This document shows, in pieces, positions 25,453 to 32,122 of a DNA stretch of 32,606 nt. The notes under the pieces were generated by a model. It was not told the origin of the DNA, ran no database searches, and was given only the letters and a program-made list of their open reading frames with translations. The DNA is from Alphaproteobacteria bacterium. GTDB taxonomy: Bacteria > Pseudomonadota > Alphaproteobacteria > Micropepsales > Micropepsaceae. The translations under genes and the position numbers were made by a program. The stretch spans positions 1 through 32,606 of the forward strand of contig JAATGL010000293.1 of the NCBI GenBank assembly GCA_015654705.1, in the 5' to 3' direction. Every line of letters starts with the position of its first letter. Within the stretch, counting starts at the first letter, position 1.

Positions 25453-26249
25453 GGTGCTGTTCCAGATGGTTGCGATGCGGCTGGCGCCGCATGCGAGCGG
25501 TCGTTGACGAGGACGGCGAGGGCGCGGATTTCCAGCGGCGTCAGCCTGCCCTGCCATGCGGGACACACGCCGGCATGGCCTTCGGCGATGGAGCGGAAGA
25601 CGGAGCGCGGCGAGCCGTCACCATACAGCCAGATATTGTCCGTCAGATTGGGGGCGCCGACCTCATGATCGCCGCGGGCATCGGGCGTGTGGCAATCGTA
25701 GCAGGCCCCCTTGTCGGTATAGAGGCGCGCCCCACGCGCGACCGCGCCGGGCTCCTGGCGCCGGCCGCCGAGCGAAAAGATATAGGCCGACACATCCCTG
25801 ATCTCGGCGGGGCTCAGGGCCTGGAGTTTCTCCTTTGTGTCGTTGGGCCGCACGAAGGAGGGCATGAAGGCAAGATTGCGCGCCTTCGGGTTCCCGGAGC
25901 GAATCCCATAGGTGACGGTGTACTCGATCTCGGACACATGGCCGGAGCCGTAGAGCCAATCGTCGTCGACCAGGTTCGCGGCGCCGAGATCGGCCTTGCC
26001 CTTCATGTCCGCCCCATGGCAGCTCGCGCAGTTTTCCGTCCAGAGCGGCCGCGCCATGGCGTTCGCATAGGCGACGAGCCGGGGATCCTGCGGCACCAGG
26101 TCCGGGTCCGTCGTCAGCAGTGCATCATCCATGACCCAGACATAGGCGATCCAGGCGATACCGGCGACGATCAGCAGCCCGGCCCCGATCAGAGCCACGC
26201 GCCGCAAGAACCATCGATCCAGGGCCGTGTCGCCTGTCCTGCGCGCCAT
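25449..26249 (-). CDS. Membrane-anchored diheme cytochrome c (CcoP-like)
   Basis: This 266-residue protein has an N-terminal anchor (about residues 18-40) and two cytochrome c domains with heme motifs CASCH (74-78) and CYDCH (183-187). The arrangement recalls CcoP of cbb3 oxidases. The first domain has the expected axial Met (AFMPSF, Met129). In the second, the matching position reads GVCPAW, so Cys229 replaces Met. A Cys-ligated heme would have a low potential and could sense or resist full reduction. No oxidase subunit is nearby, so it probably serves another periplasmic electron path. It is first in the operon with the PPIase and HupE/UreJ genes. Confidence 0.88.
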   Translation of the reverse strand: MARRTGDTALDRWFLRRVALIGAGLLIVAGIAWIAYVWVMDDALLTTDPDLVPQDPRLVAYANAMARPLWTENCASCHGADMKGKADLGAANLVDDDWLYGSGHVSEIEYTVTYGIRSGNPKARNLAFMPSFVRPNDTKEKLQALSPAEIRDVSAYIFSLGGRRQEPGAVARGARLYTDKGACYDCHTPDARGDHEVGAPNLTDNIWLYGDGSPRSVFRSIAEGHAGVCPAWQGRLTPLEIRALAVLVNDRSHAAPAASQPSGTAP

Positions 26250-26294
26250 CGAGTCCGCCTTTTCCTCGCGATCCGGGTGACTGGCTCGTCTCCT

Positions 26295-26320
26295 CTATAC
26301 GCATCGCCGTGCCGCTTCCC
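26295..26320 (-). promoter_or_regulatory. ECF-type promoter-like motif, cytochrome operon
   Basis: On the minus strand, GGGAA (26316-26320), 14 bases, then CGTATAG (26295-26301), 45 bases before the cytochrome ATG. It mirrors the element at 26388-26413. The two also share AAGGGA and CGATGCGTAT in the same relative positions. The same bipartite pattern recurs at 27494 and 29983. Confidence 0.6.
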
Positions 26321-26387
26321 TTCGATGCCGGTCCGTTCTGCGTCCGGCGGCCCCAAGAAACGGCCAAAAAACGCAGCCTGCCGACAA

Positions 26388-26413
26388 GGGACAGCGCGTT
26401 TCGATGCGTATGA
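26388..26413 (+). promoter_or_regulatory. ECF-type promoter-like motif, DUF6644 pair
   Basis: GGGAC (26388-26392), 14 bases, then CGTATGA (26407-26413), 34 bases before the TTG start at 26448. It shares a 10-base identity (CGATGCGTAT) and AAGGGA with the divergent element at 26295-26320, at identical spacing. Confidence 0.6.
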
Positions 26414-26447
26414 CCTTCCGAGAAGAACTTCCGACACGGGGCCGGTT

Positions 26448-26951
26448 TTGAATCGCTTTATTTCTCTGCTGGCGGGCACCGATCTGAGCCAGGCGATACA
26501 GAATTACGAATGGATCATCCCGACGATCCAGTCGATTCATATCCTTGCGGTTTCCATCGTTCTCTCCTCCGTTGCAATGGTGGTGCTGCGCCTGATGGGC
26601 AAGGCGGGATTGCGCACCTCGATCGCCGATACCGTCAAACGCTATGTGCCGTGGATCTGGGGCGCGATCGTCGTGCTCGCGATCACCGGCACGCTCCTGG
26701 TGATCGGGGAACCGAAGCGCGAACTGACCAATGCGGCCTTTCAGCTGAAAATGGTGATGGTGCTGGTGGGCGTGGCGATCATCGCCGCGTTCCAGATCAG
26801 CGTCGGCCGCCACCCGGAGTTCTGGAACAAAACCCCGGAGCATCGCGCAGGCCTGAAGCTGATCGCGGTCGGGACGCTGGTTCTCTTCATCGCCATCGCC
26901 GTGGCCGGTCGCTGGATCGCCTACATGATCGTCGACTATGCGGCAGCCTGA
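26448..26951 (+). CDS. DUF6644-like inner-membrane protein 1
   Basis: This is a 167-residue protein with four hydrophobic segments (SIHILAVSIVLSSVAMVVLRLM, WIWGAIVVLAITGTLLVIG, KMVMVLVGVAIIAAFQI and LVLFIAIAVAGRWIAY). The QSIHIL motif in segment 1 has a His in a membrane helix, which could bind heme or metal. The TTG at 26448 is the only sensible start, because upstream codons in frame lie in the promoter region. The ribosome-binding site is poor. It is paired with a paralogue 21 bases downstream. The function is unknown. The cytochrome-like topology and the divergent diheme cytochrome suggest an electron-transfer role (inference). Confidence 0.75.
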   Translation: MNRFISLLAGTDLSQAIQNYEWIIPTIQSIHILAVSIVLSSVAMVVLRLMGKAGLRTSIADTVKRYVPWIWGAIVVLAITGTLLVIGEPKRELTNAAFQLKMVMVLVGVAIIAAFQISVGRHPEFWNKTPEHRAGLKLIAVGTLVLFIAIAVAGRWIAYMIVDYAAA

Positions 26952-26972
26952 ACGCGAAATCCGGACAGCGAC

Positions 26973-27467
26973 ATGAGCATCGACGCCATCCTGGAAGCGA
27001 TTTACAATTGGCCGATTTCGGCGGCGATCCGGACGGATTATTTCTGGTTTCCGTTCCTCGAATCCGTCCACGTCGTCTGCATCTGCCTGGTCGTCGGGTC
27101 GATCTTCGTCGTGGATTTGCGGCTTCTCGGGATCACCTCCAACAAGAAGCCGGTCACCGAGCTGGCGAAGGAGGTCCTGCCATGGACCTGGGGCACGTTC
27201 GTCATCGCCGTGATCGCCGGCACGCTGATGTTCATGTCCAAGACAACCAATTACTACGCCGACGATTTCTTCCGCTACAAGATGGTCTTGATCGTGCTGG
27301 CCGGCGTCAACATGGCCGTCTTCCATCTCTTCACCTACAGAAGCGTGGAGAAATGGGACCGCGACGTTCCCACGCTGCTGGGCGCCAAGCTGGCCGGGGG
27401 ATTTTCCCTGCTTTGCTGGATCGGGGTGGTGTTCTGCGGCCGCTGGATCGGCTTCACCGTGATCTAG
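26973..27467 (+). CDS. DUF6644-like inner-membrane protein 2
   Basis: This 164-residue membrane protein has four hydrophobic segments and is clearly related to the preceding protein: WFPFLESVHVVCICLVVGSIFVVDLRLLG aligns with its first helix, PWTWGTFVIAVIAGTLMFM with the second, and GRWIGFTVI with its GRWIAYMIV end. The helix-1 His (ESVHV) is conserved between the two copies. They probably form a heterodimer. Translation starts at ATG 26973, 21 bases after the first gene's stop. Function unknown. Confidence 0.8.
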   Translation: MSIDAILEAIYNWPISAAIRTDYFWFPFLESVHVVCICLVVGSIFVVDLRLLGITSNKKPVTELAKEVLPWTWGTFVIAVIAGTLMFMSKTTNYYADDFFRYKMVLIVLAGVNMAVFHLFTYRSVEKWDRDVPTLLGAKLAGGFSLLCWIGVVFCGRWIGFTVI

Positions 27468-27493
27468 CGCCGGCTTTTTCCACCACCGTTCGT

Positions 27494-27520
27494 GGGAAGG
27501 GCGTCGGCGCGCACGTATAG
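27494..27520 (+). promoter_or_regulatory. ECF-type promoter-like motif, DUF6152 operon
   Basis: GGGAA (27494-27498), 15 bases, then CGTATAG (27514-27520), about 83 bases before the ATG at 27604. Spacing is one base longer than in the other three copies. A TGGTG/CACCA palindrome (27530-27542) lies just downstream, in the position of an operator or early leader hairpin. Confidence 0.55.
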
Positions 27521-27603
27521 CTTTGGAAGTGGTGTGCCACCATCTCGGATGTGGCGAATGGGTGCCGCTTGGGGCGGACGATCGGTCAGGAAGGAGCAAC
27601 AGG

Positions 27604-27999
27604 ATGAAATTTGTTTTCGGTACGGCAGCGATTGCCTTTGCGCTTGGGCTTGGCGCGATGCCGGCTCTTGCGCACCATTCCGCCGCGATGTTCGACCATC
27701 AGAAGAAGGTCACGCTGAGCGGCAATGTGAAGGAGTTCCAGTACACCAATCCCCACTCCTGGCTGCTGGTCATGGTCAAGGGCCAGGACGGCAAGCCGAC
27801 CCTGTGGAGCTTCGAGGCCGAAGGCCCGAGCACGCTGCTGCGCGCGGGCATCAAGTTCTCGACCTTCAAGCCGGGCGACAAGGTGACCATCATCGCCAAC
27901 CCGATGAAGGACGGCCGCCCCGCCGGCGCGCTGCTCCAGGCGACCAAAGCCGACGGCACGGTGTTCAGTCCGCGTCCGTCGGGGCCGATCAAGAGCTGA
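27604..27999 (+). CDS. DUF6152-like periplasmic protein
   Basis: This is a 131-residue exported protein. The signal peptide (MKFVFGTAAIAFALGLGAM) would be cut after PALA, leaving a mature N-terminus of His-His-Ser, or Ala-His-His if cut one residue earlier. Either could chelate copper or nickel. The domain is a small beta-barrel: KKVTLSGNVKEFQYTNPHSWLLV, WSFEAEGPSTLLRAG and GDKVTIIANPMKDGRPAG. It recalls OB-fold DUF6152 proteins found near TonB receptors in Alphaproteobacteria. AAGGAG lies about 9 bases before the ATG. The maleylacetate reductase follows after 26 bases. Confidence 0.82.
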   Translation: MKFVFGTAAIAFALGLGAMPALAHHSAAMFDHQKKVTLSGNVKEFQYTNPHSWLLVMVKGQDGKPTLWSFEAEGPSTLLRAGIKFSTFKPGDKVTIIANPMKDGRPAGALLQATKADGTVFSPRPSGPIKS

Positions 28000-28025
28000 T
28001 CCTCCGTCCGCCGGAATGGGAGGCA

Positions 28026-29090
28026 ATGAGATATTTTTCTTATACCGGCCTGCCCAGCCGGGTCATCTTCGGTGCCGGCGCGCTGGCGCGTGCTGGTGAG
28101 GAAGTGGGCAGGCTGGGCTGCGGCCGGGCGCTGCTGCTCTCGACGCCGGAGCAGGAGCCGGCCGCACGCGCCCTGGCCGCGCAGCTCGGCGATCTGGCCG
28201 TCGGGGTCTTTGCGGGCGCCTTGATGCACACCCCGGTCGCCGTCACCGAGACCGCGATGGAGGCCGTGCGCTCCCTGGGCGCCGATTGCACCGTAGCGCT
28301 CGGCGGCGGCTCGACCATCGGCCTGGGCAAGGCGATCGCCCTGCGTACCGACCTGCCGCAGATCGTCATCCCCACGACCTATGCCGGCTCGGAGGCGACG
28401 CCGATTCTGGGCGAGACGAAGGACGGTCTCAAGACCACAGAGCGCAGCCTCAAGGTGCTGCCGGAAGTCATCATCTACGATGTGGAGCTGACCTTGACGC
28501 TGCCGACCGGCTTGACCGCGACGTCTGGCATGAACGCGATCGCGCACGCGGTCGAGGCGCTCTATTCCCAGGACGCCAATCCGGTCACGTCGCTGATGGC
28601 GGAAGACGCGGTCGCCACGCTGGCCCATGCGCTGCCGGACATCCTGCGCGATCCGCAGGATAGGCAGGCGCGGTCGGAAGCGCTGTACGGCGCATGGCTT
28701 TGCGGTATCTGCCTGGGCACCGTCGGCATGTCGTTGCATCACAAGCTTTGCCACGTGCTGGGCGGTACCTTCGACCTGCCGCACGCGGAGACCCATACCG
28801 TGGTGCTGCCGCATGCCGCGGCCTACAACGCGCCGAACGCGGCGCCGGCCATGCAACGGCTGGCGCGGGCGCTCGGCGTGAAGGATGCGCCGCGCGGATT
28901 GTACGATCTGGCGGTCGGGCTGGGCGCGCCGACGTCGCTCAAGGCGCTCGGCATGCCCGAAAGCGGCATCGATCGGGCGGCCGATCTGGCGCTGGCCAAT
29001 CCTTACTGGAATCCGCGCCCGCTCGATCGGGACGCCATCCGCTCCCTTCTCGATGATGCCTGGCACGGCCGTCCGCCGTCCTTGAATTAA
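28026..29090 (+). CDS. Maleylacetate reductase
   Basis: This 354-residue iron-alcohol-dehydrogenase relative reduces maleylacetate to beta-ketoadipate with NAD(P)H. Seen are the short N-terminus RVIFGAGAL typical of maleylacetate reductases, the nucleotide loop ALGGGSTIGLGKAIAL, the active-site region PTTYAGSEATPILGETKDG, and the His-rich GMSLHHKLCHVLGG and LPHAETHTVVLPH. It fits directly after the LinE-type dioxygenase at 6866 and before the CoA-transferase at 32123, as LinF does in the lindane and hydroquinone pathways. It appears co-transcribed with the DUF6152-like gene (26-base gap, GGGAGG ribosome-binding site). Confidence 0.93.
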   Translation: MRYFSYTGLPSRVIFGAGALARAGEEVGRLGCGRALLLSTPEQEPAARALAAQLGDLAVGVFAGALMHTPVAVTETAMEAVRSLGADCTVALGGGSTIGLGKAIALRTDLPQIVIPTTYAGSEATPILGETKDGLKTTERSLKVLPEVIIYDVELTLTLPTGLTATSGMNAIAHAVEALYSQDANPVTSLMAEDAVATLAHALPDILRDPQDRQARSEALYGAWLCGICLGTVGMSLHHKLCHVLGGTFDLPHAETHTVVLPHAAAYNAPNAAPAMQRLARALGVKDAPRGLYDLAVGLGAPTSLKALGMPESGIDRAADLALANPYWNPRPLDRDAIRSLLDDAWHGRPPSLN

Positions 29091-29117
29091 ATATGGAGCC
29101 GCTGAAGCCCGTCTCGC

Positions 29118-29123
29118 TATAAT
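29118..29123 (+). promoter_or_regulatory. Consensus -10 before the anti-sigma gene
   Basis: A perfect TATAAT lies 68 bases upstream of the ATG at 29192. No good -35 is present at 16-18 bases. This unit therefore looks read by the housekeeping sigma with an activator. It lacks the GGGAA...CGTATAG motif of its neighbours. Confidence 0.4.
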
Positions 29124-29191
29124 GTGTCGACCTGACGCGCCGGAAGCGCGGCGGGACTTCGCAAGCGGGTTTTGCGGAAAAGGAATGTTCG

Positions 29192-29476
29192 ATGGCCGAG
29201 AATCTGGATGCGCTGATCGACGGTCTTCGCGCCGGTACGTCCGCCTTGCCGCGACTGGACGGCATGGAAGCGGGCGTATGGCATGAGATCGAGCGGCGCC
29301 GGAATCTTCGCCGGCGGATGTCGGGGCGGATCCAGAGCCATTGCGCGATTGCCGTGATGGCGCTGCTGATCGGCGCGACGATGGGCTTTGTGCATATCGC
29401 GTCGCCTGTGAAGGCGCGGCACGCCTCTTTCGCCATGATGCTGACCGAACTGCCGCCCTCAACCTTGATCGAGTGA
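29192..29476 (+). CDS. Small membrane protein, CnrY-like anti-sigma candidate
   Basis: This 94-residue protein has a cytoplasmic N-terminal half of about 45 residues rich in Leu, Arg and Glu (LDALIDGLRAGTSALPRL ... VWHEIERRRNLRRRM). One membrane helix (AIAVMALLIGATMGFVHIA) and a short periplasmic tail follow. Size, topology and linkage to a CnrX-like sensor match CnrY-type anti-sigma factors, whose N-terminus holds an ECF sigma at the membrane. Sequence similarity alone would not prove it. AAGGAA precedes the ATG. No sigma gene is next to it. The nearest seen is at 5488. Confidence 0.65.
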   Translation: MAENLDALIDGLRAGTSALPRLDGMEAGVWHEIERRRNLRRRMSGRIQSHCAIAVMALLIGATMGFVHIASPVKARHASFAMMLTELPPSTLIE

Positions 29477-29479
29477 TCC

Positions 29480-29944
29480 GTGGACTGGAAAAGCACGCTC
29501 ATCGCCGCGGTGGTCGCGGCTTTCTCCGGTTTCACGGGGGCCGAACTCAGCGCCGGTCGCAACACGGCGTCGATCTCGGCGTTTCAGCCGGCAAATGAAG
29601 GCACGCTCGCGGAGACGATCAACCAGTTGCTCGAACGGCAGATCAGTCTTTCGCCGGCGCAGAAGTCGCAGGTCGCGGCGATCAACAGCCGGTACACGCA
29701 CGATCGCAACGGGCTGATGGCGAACCTTTACATGACACGCGCTCAGCTCGGCGGCGCCTTTTCTGAAAACATGACGCTGAGCGGCCCGACCAAGGATTCG
29801 ATCAAGCAGATGGAGACGATCGTGGGCGACCTGCAGACGCAGACCATCACGCATATCGTCGAGCTGCGCGACGTGCTCACGCCGGCCCAGCGCCAGATCT
29901 ACGACCAGAAAGTGGTCGAGATGCTGATGCGCGACGAGCAGTAG
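29480..29944 (+). CDS. CnrX-like periplasmic sensor with altered metal ligands
   Basis: This 154-residue protein has an N-terminal membrane anchor and a periplasmic helical-hairpin domain of the heavy-metal-sensor (Metal_resist/CnrX) family. TITHIVELRDVLTPAQRQIYDQKVVEML aligns without gaps, from memory, to the C-terminal helix of CnrX. On that alignment the CnrX ligands His42, His46, Glu63, His119 and Met123 become Asn48, Glu52, Asn69, His125 and Leu129, so only one is kept. It may sense something other than nickel or cobalt. The GTG start at 29480 lies 3 bases after the anti-sigma candidate stop, indicating a coupled pair. Confidence 0.75.
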   Translation: MDWKSTLIAAVVAAFSGFTGAELSAGRNTASISAFQPANEGTLAETINQLLERQISLSPAQKSQVAAINSRYTHDRNGLMANLYMTRAQLGGAFSENMTLSGPTKDSIKQMETIVGDLQTQTITHIVELRDVLTPAQRQIYDQKVVEMLMRDEQ

Positions 29945-29963
29945 CATCCCTCGCATGGACCAA

Positions 29964-29987
29964 TTCCCGCCGTGTGTTCCGCGGGAA
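29964..29987. repeat. Inverted repeat overlapping the receptor 2 promoter
   Basis: TTCCCGC (29964-29970) and GCGGGAA (29981-29987) flank a 10-base loop, 20 bases after the sensor stop. The right arm contains the GGGAA half of the promoter-like motif at 29983. It may act as a transcription terminator for the sensor gene, as an operator, or both. No T-run follows. Confidence 0.4.
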
Positions 29988-30008
29988 AGGGCACCGGCAT
30001 CCGTATAG
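29983..30008 (+). promoter_or_regulatory. ECF-type promoter-like motif, TonB receptor 2
   Basis: GGGAA (29983-29987), 14 bases, then CGTATAG (30002-30008), 27 bases before the ATG at 30036. Same spacing and -10 half as the element before the cytochrome operon. Confidence 0.6.
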
Positions 30009-30035
30009 CAAGAGACGCTGGGGCACTGACATGGC

Positions 30036-32093
30036 ATGCCGGTTTCGATCGAAGGCAGGACCTGGAACGGCTGCGCTTTTCTCGTGGTAGGCATTCTTCT
30101 GAGCTTGAATGCCCGTGCCCAGAATGCGGACACGATCGAAACGGTGACGGTCACGGCCGAGCGGCGCCAGTTGCTGGGTACGGCCCTGACCTCCAGCCAG
30201 GGCGTGGTGGTCGATGACGAGCTGACCCTGACGCCGGCCTTTCGCGTGGGCCAGATGCTGGAAACCGTGCCGGGCCTGGTCGTCACCAGCCACAGCGGCG
30301 AGGGAAAGGCGAACCAGTACCTGCTGCGCGGCTTCAATCTGGACCACGGCACCGACCTGGCCGTCGGCGTCGACGGAATGCCGGTCAACGAGCGCAGCCA
30401 TGCCCATGGCCAGGGCTATGCCGATCTCAATTTCCTGGTGCCCGAACTCGCCGTCGACGAGCGGTTCACCAAGGGCCCCTATTTCGCGGAGAAGGGCGAT
30501 TTTTCCTCCGTCGGGTCGGTCGATCTGAGCTATCGCGACACGATCAACGATCAGGCGGAACTGTCCGTCGGCAGCCAGGGGTTCGAGCGGCTGTTCTCTG
30601 CTGGTTCGGCCGAAACCAGTGACGGCGTGATGTTGGGGGCGCTGGAGCTGCAGCATTACGATGGTCCCTGGGTTCACGCGGACGATCAGCGCAAGCTCAA
30701 CGCGGTGCTGCGCTACAGCGCCGGCGACGAACAGGACGGCTATTCTGTCACCGGCATGTATTACGGGGGCGTGTGGAACGCGACCACGGACCAGCCGCAG
30801 CGTGCGATCGGCGAAGGGCTCATCAGCCGCTTCGGTTCGCTCGACCCCAGCGACGGCGGCCAGGCCCAGCGCTACAGCCTTTCGGGCCAGTATCATGCGG
30901 CGCTCGGCCCGGGCGAACTAAAGGCAAACGCCTATGCCATCGCAAACCGTTTGACGCTGTGGAACGATTTCACCCATTTCCTGATCGACCCGCTGAACGG
31001 CGATCAGGAGGCGCAAACGGAAAACCGTCTCACGCTCGGCGGTGGCGCGCATTACGACGAGACGGACGCCATCCTGGGCTTCGCCAACGATCTGACCGCG
31101 GGCGTCGAGACGCGTTACGACAATGTGCATCTGGCGCATTTGCATACAAAGGATCGCATCTTCCTCGCTCTCACCGATCGGGACCGGATCCAGGAAAGCA
31201 GCATCTCCGGATATGCCCAGCTCACGACCCATTGGACAGGCTGGCTGCGCAGCGTGCTGGGCGTGCGGGAGGACTACTTCAATGCCCAGGACGGCGGCAC
31301 CAATCACGGCCACGCCGAACAGGACTTGTTCCAGCCCAAGGGCAGCCTGATCGCCACGCTATCGCCCGATGCCGAACTCTATCTCAGCGCCGGGCGCGGC
31401 TTCCACAGCGACGACGTGCGCGGCGTCACCCAAGCGGCGCAGCATGGGCTTTCCGGCGCGCCGCTGCTCGCGCGTTCGACCGGCTGGGAGGCCGGCATGC
31501 GCGAGCAATTCCTGCCCAATCTTTCGGCCACCTTGACGGCGTTCGAGATACAATTCCAATCCGAGCTGACCTACGATCCCGATATCGGCCAGACCTCGGC
31601 CGGCCCTCCCAGCCGCCGCAGGGGCATCGAGCTGAACACCACCTGGCAGGCGCTGGAATGGCTCGAACTTTACGGAAGCATCGCGGCCAGCAACGCCCGT
31701 TACACCCAGAGCACGGATGACGGCACGGGTCATATCGGCCGCTTCATTCCCAACGCCCCCGATGCGGTGGCCTCCTTCGCGGCCTATATCAAGGACCTGG
31801 GGCCGTGGGGCGGCGGTCTGGATTATCGCTATCTGGGCGCCTATCCGCTGTCGTCGGACGACCGGGTGCGGGGCAAGGGGTATGGCGAATGGAACGCGGA
31901 AATCGGCTACACGCTGCAGACGGGCTGGAAGCTCGGGATGGGCGTCTATAATATCCTCAACACGAGGGCCAATGCCGCGGAGTTCTGGTACATAGATCGC
32001 CTGCCGGGTGAGCCTGCGGGCGGCGTCGCCGATGTTCATGTCCATCCGCTGGAACCGGTCTCGGTGCGGTTCACCATCGGAAAGGCATTCTAA
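30036..32093 (+). CDS. TonB-dependent outer-membrane receptor 2
   Basis: This 685-residue receptor has a signal peptide (hydrophobic core CAFLVVGILLSL, cleavage after ARA), a TonB box (ETVTVTAE), a plug (QMLETVPGLVVTSHSGEGKANQYLLRGFNLDHGTDLAVGVDGMPVN) and a 22-strand-type barrel ending VSVRFTIGKAF. The plug loop RSHAHGQGYADLNF is His-rich and belongs to a receptor subgroup I associate with small or metal cargo; this is not certain. It is shorter than receptor 1. Its promoter-like element is shared with the cytochrome/HupE and DUF genes, and the CnrY/CnrX-like pair lies immediately upstream. A metal-complex cargo is a reasonable inference. The ribosome-binding site is weak. Confidence 0.9.
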   Translation: MPVSIEGRTWNGCAFLVVGILLSLNARAQNADTIETVTVTAERRQLLGTALTSSQGVVVDDELTLTPAFRVGQMLETVPGLVVTSHSGEGKANQYLLRGFNLDHGTDLAVGVDGMPVNERSHAHGQGYADLNFLVPELAVDERFTKGPYFAEKGDFSSVGSVDLSYRDTINDQAELSVGSQGFERLFSAGSAETSDGVMLGALELQHYDGPWVHADDQRKLNAVLRYSAGDEQDGYSVTGMYYGGVWNATTDQPQRAIGEGLISRFGSLDPSDGGQAQRYSLSGQYHAALGPGELKANAYAIANRLTLWNDFTHFLIDPLNGDQEAQTENRLTLGGGAHYDETDAILGFANDLTAGVETRYDNVHLAHLHTKDRIFLALTDRDRIQESSISGYAQLTTHWTGWLRSVLGVREDYFNAQDGGTNHGHAEQDLFQPKGSLIATLSPDAELYLSAGRGFHSDDVRGVTQAAQHGLSGAPLLARSTGWEAGMREQFLPNLSATLTAFEIQFQSELTYDPDIGQTSAGPPSRRRGIELNTTWQALEWLELYGSIAASNARYTQSTDDGTGHIGRFIPNAPDAVASFAAYIKDLGPWGGGLDYRYLGAYPLSSDDRVRGKGYGEWNAEIGYTLQTGWKLGMGVYNILNTRANAAEFWYIDRLPGEPAGGVADVHVHPLEPVSVRFTIGKAF

Positions 32094-32122
32094 GGACGCA
32101 CGCCTCTCTTGTTGGAGTTTTC

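Noticed and set aside
29118-29123. Fifth copy of the ECF-type motif before the anti-sigma gene
   Set aside because: The region has TATAAT but neither GGGAA at the right distance nor CGTAT.
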